Shown here: positions 8,902 through 16,374 of the stretch, one piece after another
How the letters are laid out: every line of letters starts with the position of its first letter
Position numbering within the stretch: the first letter of the stretch is position 1
NCBI GenBank assembly: GCA_903821875.1
Contig: CAIJMU010000056.1
Coordinates: forward strand, 1 to 64,000
Direction: 5' to 3'
Source: an uncultured Spirochaetota bacterium
GTDB taxonomy: Bacteria > Spirochaetota > Spirochaetia > Treponematales > Rectinemataceae
DNA length: 64,000 bases
Made by a program: the position numbers and the translations under genes
The notes under the pieces: model-generated
What the model was told of the DNA's origin: nothing
Database searches by the model: none
What the model saw: only the letters and a program-made list of their open reading frames with translations

Positions 8902-9301
8902 GTATGCGGAATGGATGCGCTTCTCGGGGAATGACATCGAGTCGGCGGAATTCCTCCTTGGGCAGAGGCTGAGGAAAATCGAAGTCATTTGCTATCTTTC
9001 CGAGCAATGCGCCGAAAAAGCGCTGAAAGCGGTCCTGGCGCGGTTTGACGACGAAATTCCGAGGACCCTAGATCTGAGAGCTTTGCTGGCACTGGCGACA
9101 AAGCATGCTGCCGGTCTCGGTGGCTGTATGGAAAACTCATCACGGCTTCAACCTTTTGCGGTTGCGGTTCGATATCCCTATGAACTACCTGTCGCGGCAG
9201 GTGATGAAGAGGCGGCCATCGCCGATGCGCGTTCGGTTTTGCAGGCGGTTGAGACGCACATGAAGGTGGCTGTGCCGAACCCCAGGGGTCTGTCCTCATA
9301 G
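8888..9301 (+). CDS. HEPN domain protein, partner of the nucleotidyltransferase
   Basis: A 137-residue helical protein of the HEPN family (PF05168 type): AEWMRFSGNDIESAEFLL, YLSEQCAEKALKAVL and RYPYELP are the characteristic segments. The start at 8888 lies inside the end of the nucleotidyltransferase gene, so the two are coupled. The strict R-x4-6-H catalytic motif of HepT toxins is not evident, so it may be the substrate-binding, non-toxic type of HEPN protein rather than an active RNase. The gene pair is a recognised mobile module. Its role in this cell cannot be read from sequence alone. Confidence 0.82.
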   Translation: MGLPEYAEWMRFSGNDIESAEFLLGQRLRKIEVICYLSEQCAEKALKAVLARFDDEIPRTLDLRALLALATKHAAGLGGCMENSSRLQPFAVAVRYPYELPVAAGDEEAAIADARSVLQAVETHMKVAVPNPRGLSS

Positions 9302-9381
9302 TTCGCTCGACTGGAATGCCGCGGAAGCGCATGGCGAGATCCGACGGATCGAGCCCATTCATTGATTCGGGAGGAATGATG

Positions 9382-9720
9382 ATGGAACAGATTCTCACTG
9401 ACCCGACAATCAAATTCCGTACGCGGATACAAAATCGTCGGGTCAGTAAGGTGCTCCCTGAAACCGACTATAGGGTTTTCTGTTATTTCTCCGATGGCCG
9501 GATCAAGCTCTACGATGCCCGGCCTCTTATTGAGGGCGGAGGCGTGTTCTCCCGAATCGCGGAAACAGGAGTGTTCAGGGATACCTGCACCGTGATGAAC
9601 GGCACGCTGGCCTGGGATGTGAATAGCGACCGCGACCCCTACGCTTGCATAGACCTCGACCCGGACACTGTCTACGAAAAGGCTGTTAACGCCCGCAACC
9701 CGCTGTCGCGGTCGGCGTGA
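9382..9720 (+). CDS. DUF2442 domain protein
   Basis: A 112-residue protein with the DUF2442 pattern: VLPETDYRVFCYFSDGRIKLYDARPLIE, then a variable part and GTLAWD...IDLDPDTVYE near the end. DUF2442 proteins are small and often paired with DUF4160 proteins in apparent toxin-antitoxin modules; no DUF4160 gene is present here. Three ATGs are in a row (9376, 9379, 9382); GGGAGGA ends at 9375, so 9382 gives the usual six-base spacing. It lies between the MNT/HEPN pair and repeat copy B, so it belongs to the repeat-flanked cassette. Confidence 0.75.
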   Translation: MEQILTDPTIKFRTRIQNRRVSKVLPETDYRVFCYFSDGRIKLYDARPLIEGGGVFSRIAETGVFRDTCTVMNGTLAWDVNSDRDPYACIDLDPDTVYEKAVNARNPLSRSA

Positions 9721-9763
9721 ATCGCCCTTGGGGTCAGCCCCCCTCCCAATCGAATTGCCGCAC

Positions 9764-9862
9764 GGGCTTGGCTGAGTGACGTGTCGCAATATTCCATGTA
9801 TTTCGACCCATGGTCCCGATATGTCGATGGTTTCGACATGTGCGAATTCTTCGAGTCCGCCT
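9764..9862. repeat. Direct repeat copy B: duplicated fic end and palindromes
   Basis: Second copy of the 8202-8301 element. It starts with the same end-of-fic sequence (GGCTTGGCTGAGTGA), although no fic gene precedes it here. The second dyad is ATGTCGA-TGGTT-TCGACAT, with a paired change relative to copy A; the first dyad is less perfect. A 36-codon open frame from 9838 to 9948 runs off its end but overlaps the next gene and has no clear family. Confidence 0.78.
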
Positions 9863-9929
9863 GGGAGATCGAGGACCAGAACTACGCGATGGCGATAGGG
9901 GTCATTTCGATGGCCAAGGAGGAAATCTC

Positions 9930-10142
9930 ATGCAAGCTTTGCGGATAGTCACCGATGTGGTTGAGGATTCAATAAAGATAGCCAACCTACGGCAGTTCAA
10001 GGGCAGGAGAGTCGAAATCATCATCATGCCTTTTGACGACGAACTGGACGCCATGGGAATGGCCTCGATAGCGGGCCTTGCGCGTGCATGGGGAGACGAT
10101 GAACCCGACTATTCGACTTTAGAAGGCCAGACAGGATTTTGA
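9930..10142 (+). CDS. Small antitoxin-like protein
   Basis: A 70-residue acidic protein with a beta-type start (ALRIVTDVVEDSIKIANLRQFKGRRVEIIIMPF) and a C-terminal tail rich in D/E and aromatic residues (WGDDEPDYSTLEGQTGF). That layout, a small folded head and an acidic tail, is typical of type II antitoxins that precede a PIN-domain toxin. No toxin gene follows. AAGGAGG lies about seven bases before the ATG at 9930. It may be an orphan antitoxin. The family is not certain. Confidence 0.55.
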   Translation: MQALRIVTDVVEDSIKIANLRQFKGRRVEIIIMPFDDELDAMGMASIAGLARAWGDDEPDYSTLEGQTGF

Positions 10143-10205
10143 TTCGGTTGCTCGTCGGTATCCTTCCATGAATACGCAAACGACCGCACGAGGAGGCTTT
10201 TGACG

Positions 10206-10430
10206 ATGGCGAAACCGAAGCGAAAATTGACTCCGAAAGAGAAGGCGGAAAAGGCACGGAGGAAGCTGCTCTACATGACCGTATTCATCAACGGCAAGCA
10301 AAAGCGAGTTCGTCGACCGCCGACCATTGACGGAATGGATGTGGAGGAATTCATCAGAAGAAACGCCGATCCGATCTGGCTCTTTCAGCATGGATACGTC
10401 GAATATCTGGCGGACCCGAGGATTCCATGA
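10206..10430 (+). CDS. Small basic hypothetical protein
   Basis: A 74-residue protein with a very lysine/arginine-rich N-terminus (MAKPKRKLTPKEKAEKARRK) and a C-terminal part containing GMDVEEFIRRNADPIWLFQ. I do not recognise the family. AGGAGG at 10191-10196, nine bases before the ATG, supports translation. It stands between the antitoxin-like gene and the dinD relic and may be a small nucleic-acid-binding protein of the island. Confidence 0.5.
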   Translation: MAKPKRKLTPKEKAEKARRKLLYMTVFINGKQKRVRRPPTIDGMDVEEFIRRNADPIWLFQHGYVEYLADPRIP

Positions 10431-10457
10431 TTCCGCTGCAAGGTCCTGGCGAGCTAG

Positions 10458-11000
10458 TACGGCGATTACCGCAACTTCGAGGCTGTCATCGAGAAGGCGA
10501 GACTGGCCTGCTTCAACTCAGGGCACCGCATCGAGGATCATTTCGGTGACGTCACCGAAATGATCGGGATCGGCAAGGGAGGCCAGCGTCCGTCAAAGAC
10601 CGTTTTCATGTCACGCTACGCCTGTTACCTCGCGATCCAGAACGCCGATCCGAAAAAGGAGATCGTCGCGCAAGGGCAAACCTACTTCGCCGTCCTGACC
10701 CGCAACCAAGAGCTCTCCGACGATTCCATCGAAGACTCACGCCGTCTCCTTCTGCGGGAAGAGATCCGCAAGCACAACGCCAAACTCGCTGACGCAGCCA
10801 AGGATGCAGGGGTCATCCCGCAACTCGACTATGCTATCTTCCAGAACCACGGCTACATGGGTCTCTATGGAGGACTCAAGCAAGAGGACATCCACGAGCG
10901 CAAGGGGCTGAAAAAACCCACCGGGAGGTCGGCACCAAGGTGCGGAGGACCATCGAAGAACTCGGTGGCACTTTGCCCGAGAACCTGCCAAGCGTCGACT
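10458..11000 (+). pseudogene. Broken dinD-like gene (DNA-damage-inducible protein D)
   Basis: Relic of a DinD/BRO-family gene. From 10458 the frame reads YGDYRNFEAVIEKARLACFN, then SRYACYLAIQNADPKKEIVAQ and HGYMGLYGGLKQEDIHERK, all strongly DinD-like. There is an in-frame TAG at 10455-10457 and no N-terminal segment. After ERKGLKK (about 10918) the family's next ~45 residues are missing, and the homology resumes in another frame (10925 on: [20 protein letters not shown]). So the gene has lost its start and suffered a central deletion with a frameshift. The open frame from 10560 to 11219 is partly out of frame and is not a real product. Confidence 0.75.
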
Positions 11001-11382
11001 CCCGGAAGATTTCATGTTCCAGCTGAACGCAGAGGAGCACCAAAACTTGAAGTCACAATTTGTGACTTCAAGTTGGGGCGGCTCCAGACGCGCCTACCCC
11101 TACGCCTTCACCGAGCAAGGCGTTGCCATGCTCTCGAGCGTCCTTCGCAGCCCCCGCGCGGTACAGGTCAACATCGAGATCATGCGGGCTTTTGTCCGGC
11201 AGCGCCGGATACTTCTTGACAATGCCGAGCTTTCCCGCAAAGTCGAAGCCCTAGAAACAAAATATGACGCAAAGTTCCGCGCTGTCTTCGATGCCATCAA
11301 GGCTCTCATGCGCCATCCCGAATCACTCTCTCGTCCAATAGGTTTTCAAGCTGCCGAAGTCAAGAAGGAAAAGGAATTGTGA
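10999..11382 (+). pseudogene. C-terminal fragment of an ORF6N-domain (KilA-N-type) protein
   Basis: The frame from 10999 reads [20 protein letters not shown] and then [33 protein letters not shown], the hallmark end of the ORF6N domain, followed by a coiled-coil tail ([23 protein letters not shown]). The N-terminal ~50 residues of the domain, including its start, are absent, and the fragment abuts the end of the dinD relic in a different frame. An ATG at 11014 could still give a 122-residue protein, but it would lack half of the DNA-binding domain. Confidence 0.7.
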
Positions 11383-11735
11383 TGCCCGTTGCACTCCAAG
11401 GATTAATAATCCTGTCTATCCTGTGCATCCATGCTAATTCTATCTTTGCCAGGCCCGTGGAGTCTGACCCCTTCGAAATAGGGGAAGGCTGGTTTGAGAT
11501 CCTTCTCCCCTCGCTTCAGCTCGTCACAACCGAGCATATCCCTCCGCATATCCGGCCCAAAGCCGAGTACACGCTCAAGCGTCTCAAGCTGGGAAACGGT
11601 GAACGTGTAATTCGGAGGCGCCGCTCCTGGCTTGAGCTGTATCAAGAGGGAATGCTCGAATTAAGCGGGCTCAAGGTTGTTGCACCTCTGATCGCGACGG
11701 CGATAAAGCGAAAAGCGGAAAGCGCAACCTCATAG
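11382..11735 (+). CDS. Hypothetical small protein, uncertain
   Basis: A 117-codon frame whose ATG overlaps the preceding stop (TGATG). The first ~25 residues look like a signal peptide, but they are encoded by a 9-base-period repeat (AATCCTGTC, TATCCTGTG, CATCCATGC at about 11408-11434), so they may be fortuitous. The later part (WFEILLPSLQLVTTEHIPP, LKRLKLGNGERVIRRRRSWLELYQ) matches no family I know. An opposing frame (11403-11645) is equally unproven. Treat this as tentative. Confidence 0.3.
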   Translation: MPVALQGLIILSILCIHANSIFARPVESDPFEIGEGWFEILLPSLQLVTTEHIPPHIRPKAEYTLKRLKLGNGERVIRRRRSWLELYQEGMLELSGLKVVAPLIATAIKRKAESATS

Positions 11736-11764
11736 CGATCGCAGATGGTGATCGAGCCATCTGC

Positions 11765-11786
11765 CCAATCGCCCGCAGGCGATTGG
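11765..11786. terminator. Hairpin between the defence island and the AOR gene
   Basis: Perfect nine-base inverted repeat CCAATCGCC-CGCA-GGCGATTGG. A second weaker hairpin (AGATGG...CCATCT) lies at about 11742-11762. There is no T-run, so it may be a factor-dependent or bidirectional terminator for the convergent genes. Confidence 0.4.
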
Positions 11787-11819
11787 CGCATTGACGCCTT
11801 GCGGCTTCGTCGATCACAA

Positions 11820-13988
11820 TCAGGCCTTCCCTGCAATCCTCGCCTCAACCACCAGAATCACCTCCGGCAGATCCATGCCGATCTTCTTCAGGTGCTCCGG
11901 CGTCGGACAGCCGTCACTGGTCCAGCCCCTCCGCTTGAACACCGCGTCGATCAGCGAGTCGTACTGGGAAAGCCGGTGCTTCCTCGTAATTGCAACCTTC
12001 TCCGCGAGGCTCTTGCCCATCGGGTCTATGCCGATCTTTTCAAGCATCTGCTTGTCGTAGCGCTCGGCGCGGGCCTGGTACTCGTCCTCGAAGACGGGTC
12101 CCATGGCGCGGTAGGGTGGATAGTCCTCGGCACGGTGGCCGTGTCCCTGTCGCACGTTGAAGGAACGCTGGAAGTTGTAGATGCGCTCGGACTGCACGAC
12201 CATCATCTCGGAGTTCATCGGAAGTCCGGTTATAGCGGTGTAGAGATTGCAATAATTGTCCACATGCTCGGGGACCTTGTTGGGTTCCTTGTGCCTGGCG
12301 TTGTCCGCGGGCTCGACATCATTCCAGGGCAGCTTGCAGAGTCCGAGGAGGCCGAGCCAGGTGCGGAACATGGGGAAGTAATGGAGGGCTTCGGCCTTGT
12401 TTTCAAAGGTCGGGATGCGGTTGTTCACCATGTCCATGAAGATGAGCCAGGCCTCGTCGTGCTGCGGACCCTTGTTGGTGAGGTAGTAGCCGCCCTGCTG
12501 CGCAAGGGACTCCTTCGATACGTACTCCGATTGCTCGAGGCCCTTCCCGTGGAGGGCGATGTCCTTCATGACCTGCGCATCGGCTCCGTATTCCTTTGTG
12601 AAGTACTCGGCCAGGAACTTGACACCCTTGCCGGCCAGCACGCCAAAGCGCTTGCCGTCAGCCATGTCATGGAGGATCTGGGCTGCGCCCTGCCAGTTGC
12701 CCCAGGCCAGGTCTATGCCGTCGGTCCGATCCTTGTTCAATACGCCCAATTCCCAGCATTCCATCAGGAAGCTCGTCATGGTGCCGAAGGAGATGGTGTC
12801 GATTCCGTAAGTGTCGCAGTAGAAGTTGAGTTCGAGGATGCCATGGGTATCGTAGACGTAGAGGTTGGAACCGACCCCGGCGGCTGTCTCGTACTCGGGA
12901 CCGTCCACGCAGACCTTCTGGCCCTTGTAGGGTCCGGTCTCCAGTTCGAAGTGGTCCACCGCGTGGGCGCAGGCCATGGTGCAACCGTACCAGCAGCCGT
13001 CGGGGAGGTCCTGGCTGAAAAGCTTTTCCCAGACCCAGCTGGCGATCTCCGGGCCTCGCGGGTCCTGACCATACTTGTGGTTCTTCGTGGGCAGGAGGTC
13101 GTAGTCGTTCATGACCTCCATCAGGTGGGCCGTACCCTGCTTGCGCATCTTGCACTGCTTGTCGTCGTTGACGATGATCTCGCGGTGCAGCTTGAGGCCG
13201 ATGCGCTGGACTGCCGCGGGATCGGCAGCATTGTTGGAATCCTGCTCGACGCCCTGGTAACGCGCGACGATGGCGCGGATCTTCTTGTTCCGGAGCACCG
13301 AGCCAATCCCGCCGCGACCGGCCTGCTTGACGCGGATGCCCTGGCGGCGCTTGTCGTAGAGCGAGAAGTTGAGCACTCCCATGGGTGAGTGGTCGGCACC
13401 ACGGCCTGCGGAGACGACCGATACGAACTGGAGGCCTTTCTCGTCACGGGCAAAGGCATGGGTAAGGGTCTCGGCAAGGAGGTGCGTATCGTAGTCGAGC
13501 TTCAGCGAATCGGGCACCTCGTAGAATGCAAGCTTTCCCTCGATTCCGTCGATAAACACAATTGTTTCTGTATCGGCCTTGCCCTGCAGCTCGAGGGCGT
13601 CGAAGCCCGAAAACTTGAGGTAGGGCCCGAAGTAGCCCCCGACATTGGAGTCGATGGGCACGTCGGTCATGGGCGAAAGGGCACAGACGAGACTCTTGCC
13701 GGAACCTGGGTAATTGGTATTTCCGCAGACAGGACCCATCGCGATGACGATCTCGTTCTCGGGGGAATCCCACCTGGTTGCGGGCGTTGTGCTGTCCCAG
13801 AGGAGGCGGAGCCCGAAGCCCTTCCCTCCCACGAACGTGTCTTTCATCTGCTCGGAGACGGGCTTTTCCCTGAACTTCTTTGTGCCGAGGTCGGCGTGGA
13901 GGGTCCGCATGTTGTAGCCCTTCACCACTGGACGCTTTTCGTAGCTCTGCTCCGACAGGAGCCTGAAATCCTTGATGGTCATGCTCAT
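11820..13988 (-). CDS. aor: Tungsten-type aldehyde:ferredoxin oxidoreductase
   Basis: A 722-residue cytoplasmic enzyme of the AOR family, which oxidises aldehydes to acids, or the reverse, with a tungsten-bis-pterin and one [4Fe-4S] cluster. Family features seen: the N-terminal pterin domain (YNMRTLHADLGT, VGGKGFGLRLLWD, MTDVPIDSNVGGYFGPYLK), cysteines at about 332 (CWYGCTMACAH), the conserved DTYGIDTISFG pterin motif and the late cysteine in GLLGLCKLPWND. It is longer than classic AOR (~605 residues), nearer the bacterial large-subunit types. The ATG at 13988 has AGGAG seven bases upstream and overlaps the ferredoxin stop (ATGA). The substrate is unknown. A related possibility is a BamB-like or other specialised family member. 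Confidence 0.88.
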   Translation of the reverse strand: MSMTIKDFRLLSEQSYEKRPVVKGYNMRTLHADLGTKKFREKPVSEQMKDTFVGGKGFGLRLLWDSTTPATRWDSPENEIVIAMGPVCGNTNYPGSGKSLVCALSPMTDVPIDSNVGGYFGPYLKFSGFDALELQGKADTETIVFIDGIEGKLAFYEVPDSLKLDYDTHLLAETLTHAFARDEKGLQFVSVVSAGRGADHSPMGVLNFSLYDKRRQGIRVKQAGRGGIGSVLRNKKIRAIVARYQGVEQDSNNAADPAAVQRIGLKLHREIIVNDDKQCKMRKQGTAHLMEVMNDYDLLPTKNHKYGQDPRGPEIASWVWEKLFSQDLPDGCWYGCTMACAHAVDHFELETGPYKGQKVCVDGPEYETAAGVGSNLYVYDTHGILELNFYCDTYGIDTISFGTMTSFLMECWELGVLNKDRTDGIDLAWGNWQGAAQILHDMADGKRFGVLAGKGVKFLAEYFTKEYGADAQVMKDIALHGKGLEQSEYVSKESLAQQGGYYLTNKGPQHDEAWLIFMDMVNNRIPTFENKAEALHYFPMFRTWLGLLGLCKLPWNDVEPADNARHKEPNKVPEHVDNYCNLYTAITGLPMNSEMMVVQSERIYNFQRSFNVRQGHGHRAEDYPPYRAMGPVFEDEYQARAERYDKQMLEKIGIDPMGKSLAEKVAITRKHRLSQYDSLIDAVFKRRGWTSDGCPTPEHLKKIGMDLPEVILVVEARIAGKA

Positions 13989-14479
13989 TTCGCAGCTCCT
14001 GAAAGGGCTTCGGACTTGCCGGGCAGGGCCCGAGTCGGCGCTACCCTCGACTCGACATCGAAGGGGAACCTCGATTTCTCGCTGTCAGGCTTGTCCTCTA
14101 TGGAGAGAGCTCCCTTCGGACAACTTTTCACGCAGCTGCCACAGGCGATGCACTTGAAGGGGTTCTTGTCTCCGGGGAAGTAGAACATCGCCTCGATTGG
14201 GCAGACCGCTACACAGGCCAGGCAGCCCACGCAGAGGGACTTGTTCATGATGACGATGCCTGTAGGACCGACGAAGAGGGCCTTTGTCGGGCACTCGGCT
14301 ACGCAGCGGCGGCATTCCTGGTCGCAGGCTGCGAGGTGGAACCTGTTGTTTCCAAGGCCTTCGACCCTTATGCAGGACTTGGCCGGATTGTCTTCCTTGA
14401 AATACTTGACCGAGCAGGTCGCAGTACAATTCATGCAGCCGACACACTTTGCGTCGTCTGTTTTCAGATATTTGATCAT
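13985..14479 (-). CDS. Four-cluster [4Fe-4S] ferredoxin subunit, AOR partner
   Basis: A 164-residue electron-transfer protein with four cysteine-rich motifs: CVGCMNCTATC, CDQECRRCVAEC, CVGCLACVAVC and CIACGSCVKSC. This HycB/DmsB-like layout matches the small subunits that pass electrons from bacterial tungsten AORs (AorA type) to ferredoxin or NAD. It is first in the operon and overlaps the AOR gene by four bases. AGGGGG lies seven bases before the ATG, and a promoter-like pair of hexamers precedes it. No flavin (AorC-like) subunit follows, so ferredoxin is the likely electron carrier. Confidence 0.88.
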   Translation of the reverse strand: MIKYLKTDDAKCVGCMNCTATCSVKYFKEDNPAKSCIRVEGLGNNRFHLAACDQECRRCVAECPTKALFVGPTGIVIMNKSLCVGCLACVAVCPIEAMFYFPGDKNPFKCIACGSCVKSCPKGALSIEDKPDSEKSRFPFDVESRVAPTRALPGKSEALSGAAK

Positions 14480-14505
14480 GCCGAGCCCCCTTTCATAAGC
14501 AAATC

Positions 14506-14535
14506 AGTATACAAGGGCTTTCGGGAAGGGGGCAA
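14506..14535 (-). promoter_or_regulatory. Predicted promoter of the ferredoxin/AOR operon
   Basis: Reading the minus strand: TTGCCC (14535-14530), an 18-base spacer, then TATACT (14511-14506). It lies 27 bases before the ferredoxin ATG, leaving room for the AGGGGG ribosome site. Confidence 0.5.
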
Positions 14536-14579
14536 TAGATAAAAAGGGGACGATGAAGCGACCATTACCCATGCCTACC

Positions 14580-14603
14580 GAGGATTGGTCGCGACTAATC
14601 CTC
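14580..14603 (-). terminator. Near-perfect 24-base palindrome at the end of the purine operon
   Basis: GAGGATT-(G/A)-GTCGCGAC-(T/C)-AATCCTC, spanning the stop codon of the MerR gene. It is symmetric apart from one mismatch pair. There is no T-run right after it. It probably ends the operon transcript, though a protein-binding site is also possible. Confidence 0.45.
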
Positions 14604-15410
14604 GATCATAGGAGTATTGGTCGTGCCATTGGCTTCTGGCAGTAGGGCGATCTCGATCTCGGTAAGGTAGCGCTCCGGATCCCGCTCCACGAACTGGTCG
14701 ATGATGTTGATGGCGATGGCAGAGTCGGGAGCGGCAGGCCGGAGGCCCCTCTCGGCAGCCACATCGCGCAGGCGCCTAAAGCCTTCGCCGATGCGGTCGT
14801 AGGGCCCTCGATGAAAGCCGACCAGAAAGCTTCCGGAGGGCAGCTCGAGGGCGGGTATATCGGGGACAGGCACACTTGGGATGGTCATGTCGGCAGCAGC
14901 GGGCATGAGGGCGCCGAAGTGTTTCGCGTCGCCCTCGTAAAAGACAATAGTTGTGTTGAAATAGAAGTGATCGCTGCGGTAGAGGCTCTCCTCGAGACCG
15001 ATGGAGATGTAGCGGCGGGCAGGCAGGGAACAAAGCTCCACCGCCAGGGGATCGAAATCCGTGCTGCGTTCCTTCACGAAGCGGATCTTGCTGTCGATGG
15101 CGTCCCGTATCCGGAGCAGTTCCTCTCCCCGGCGCGTGAGTTCGTCGGACTGCTCGCGCATGCGCTGAAGGGTGGACTCAGGATCGCGGGAATCGAGGTC
15201 AGCCTTTATCCGGGAGAGGGGATATCCGAGACGCTTCAGGAAGTGGATGGTGGCAAGGCGATAGATCTGGTCGAAACGGTAGATCCGCTGCCCCGTACCT
15301 TCCCGTCTCCGCAGGGGAGTGAAGAGGCCGATGGACTCGTAGTAGTGCAGGGTCTGCACGTTCAGATCGAAGAGTGAGGCAAGCTCGCCGACGCTGAAGG
15401 AATCTTTCAC
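14595..15410 (-). CDS. MerR family regulator with GyrI-like effector domain
   Basis: A 271-residue transcription factor. Residues 5-75 are a MerR winged helix (FSVGELASLFDLNVQTLHYYESIGLF, then RIYRFDQIYRLATIHFLKRLGYPLSRI). A coiled coil for dimerisation follows at about 78-115, and the last ~150 residues resemble a GyrI-like ligand-binding domain (ARRYISIGLEESLYRSD, SGSFLVGFHRGPYDRI). Such proteins twist promoters with over-long spacers when ligand binds. It is the last gene of the purine operon, ten bases after the permease, and the operon promoter has the matching architecture. So feedback control by a purine or its deamination product is a sound inference. Confidence 0.85.
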   Translation of the reverse strand: MKDSFSVGELASLFDLNVQTLHYYESIGLFTPLRRREGTGQRIYRFDQIYRLATIHFLKRLGYPLSRIKADLDSRDPESTLQRMREQSDELTRRGEELLRIRDAIDSKIRFVKERSTDFDPLAVELCSLPARRYISIGLEESLYRSDHFYFNTTIVFYEGDAKHFGALMPAAADMTIPSVPVPDIPALELPSGSFLVGFHRGPYDRIGEGFRRLRDVAAERGLRPAAPDSAIAINIIDQFVERDPERYLTEIEIALLPEANGTTNTPMIED

Positions 15411-15420
15411 GGCTCCTAGG

Positions 15421-16374
15421 CTAGCGCCGTCCGCGATCGAAGGGAATACCCAGGGAGGCCGGATCGCGGGTCTTTCCGATGGAAAAGAGGAGGACGATCA
15501 CCGTCATCAGGTAGGGGAACATTATGAATACCTGGGAGGGAATTCCGCTGTTCCCTGTCTGCATCCTGAACTGGAGGGCGTCAGCCGCGCCGAGGAGGAG
15601 GGCAGCCAACGCAACCCCGAAGGGCTGCCTCCTGCCGAGGATGACGACTACCAGCGCGATGTAGCCCTTGCCCGAGGTGACGTTCTCCATGAAGAAGCCG
15701 AGGGTTCCGAGGGTGATCGATGCGCCGGCCAGGCCGCCGAAACAGCCATTGGCGGCAGCGGCGACATAGCGGGTCCGGATGACGTCCAGGCCAGCCGAGT
15801 CGGCCGCGTGGGGATTTTCCCCGGCAGCGTGGAGGATGACTCCCCACTCGCTGCGCCGGAAGAGCAGCCAGACCAGGCCGGTGGCGACGAAGGCGAAGTA
15901 GACAAAGGGATTCTGCGAGAACAACACCGGCCCGAAGAAGGGGATCGAGGACAGGAGGGGAATCTCGACGGCAGGGAGCACCGGACACTCAGGCAGGCTT
16001 GTCGTCCTCCCGAAGGCCATGAGAAAGAAATAACTGGTTAGACCTGAGGCCAGGAAGTTGAGGGCAAGCCCGGTGATAGTCTGGTCCGCCCTGCGGCCCA
16101 CCCCAAGCAGGGCGTGGAGGAGGCTGGCGAGCATGCCGCCGGCTATGCCCGCCATGATGCCGAGCCAGACGTTCTGCGTGGCCCAGGCGACGATGAAGGC
16201 TGCGAAGGCGCCGGAGAGCATGATGCCCTCGAGCCCGATGTTCAGTATTCCGGCGGTTTCGGAGATCGCCTCACCGAGGCCCGCGATGAGGAGGGGCGCT
16301 GCCATCCGGACCGAGGCAGCCGCGAAGGTAGAGAGTTCGCCCAGGAGGGCTGCGAAACCTTGGGTGTCGCTCAT
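15421..16374 (-). CDS. ABC transporter permease, nucleoside/purine (NupQ-type)
   Basis: A 317-residue inner-membrane protein with about eight hydrophobic segments, of the BPD_transp_2 family (LIAGLGEAISETAGILNIGLEGIMLSGAF is the signature start). This is the shorter permease of BMP-type nucleoside importers such as NupNOPQ of Bacillus. It overlaps the preceding permease by four bases (ATGA). It pairs with the 338-residue permease to make the channel. Confidence 0.87.
   Translation of the reverse strand: MSDTQGFAALLGELSTFAAASVRMAAPLLIAGLGEAISETAGILNIGLEGIMLSGAFAAFIVAWATQNVWLGIMAGIAGGMLASLLHALLGVGRRADQTITGLALNFLASGLTSYFFLMAFGRTTSLPECPVLPAVEIPLLSSIPFFGPVLFSQNPFVYFAFVATGLVWLLFRRSEWGVILHAAGENPHAADSAGLDVIRTRYVAAAANGCFGGLAGASITLGTLGFFMENVTSGKGYIALVVVILGRRQPFGVALAALLLGAADALQFRMQTGNSGIPSQVFIMFPYLMTVIVLLFSIGKTRDPASLGIPFDRGRR

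Noticed and set aside
9838-9948. 36-codon open frame in repeat copy B
   Set aside because: It overlaps the antitoxin-like gene and has no recognisable domain; it may be a truncated relic but the evidence is too thin.
11745-13388. A 547-codon open frame on the plus strand
   Set aside because: It is antisense to the AOR gene, which has clear family motifs; long antisense frames are common in GC-rich DNA.
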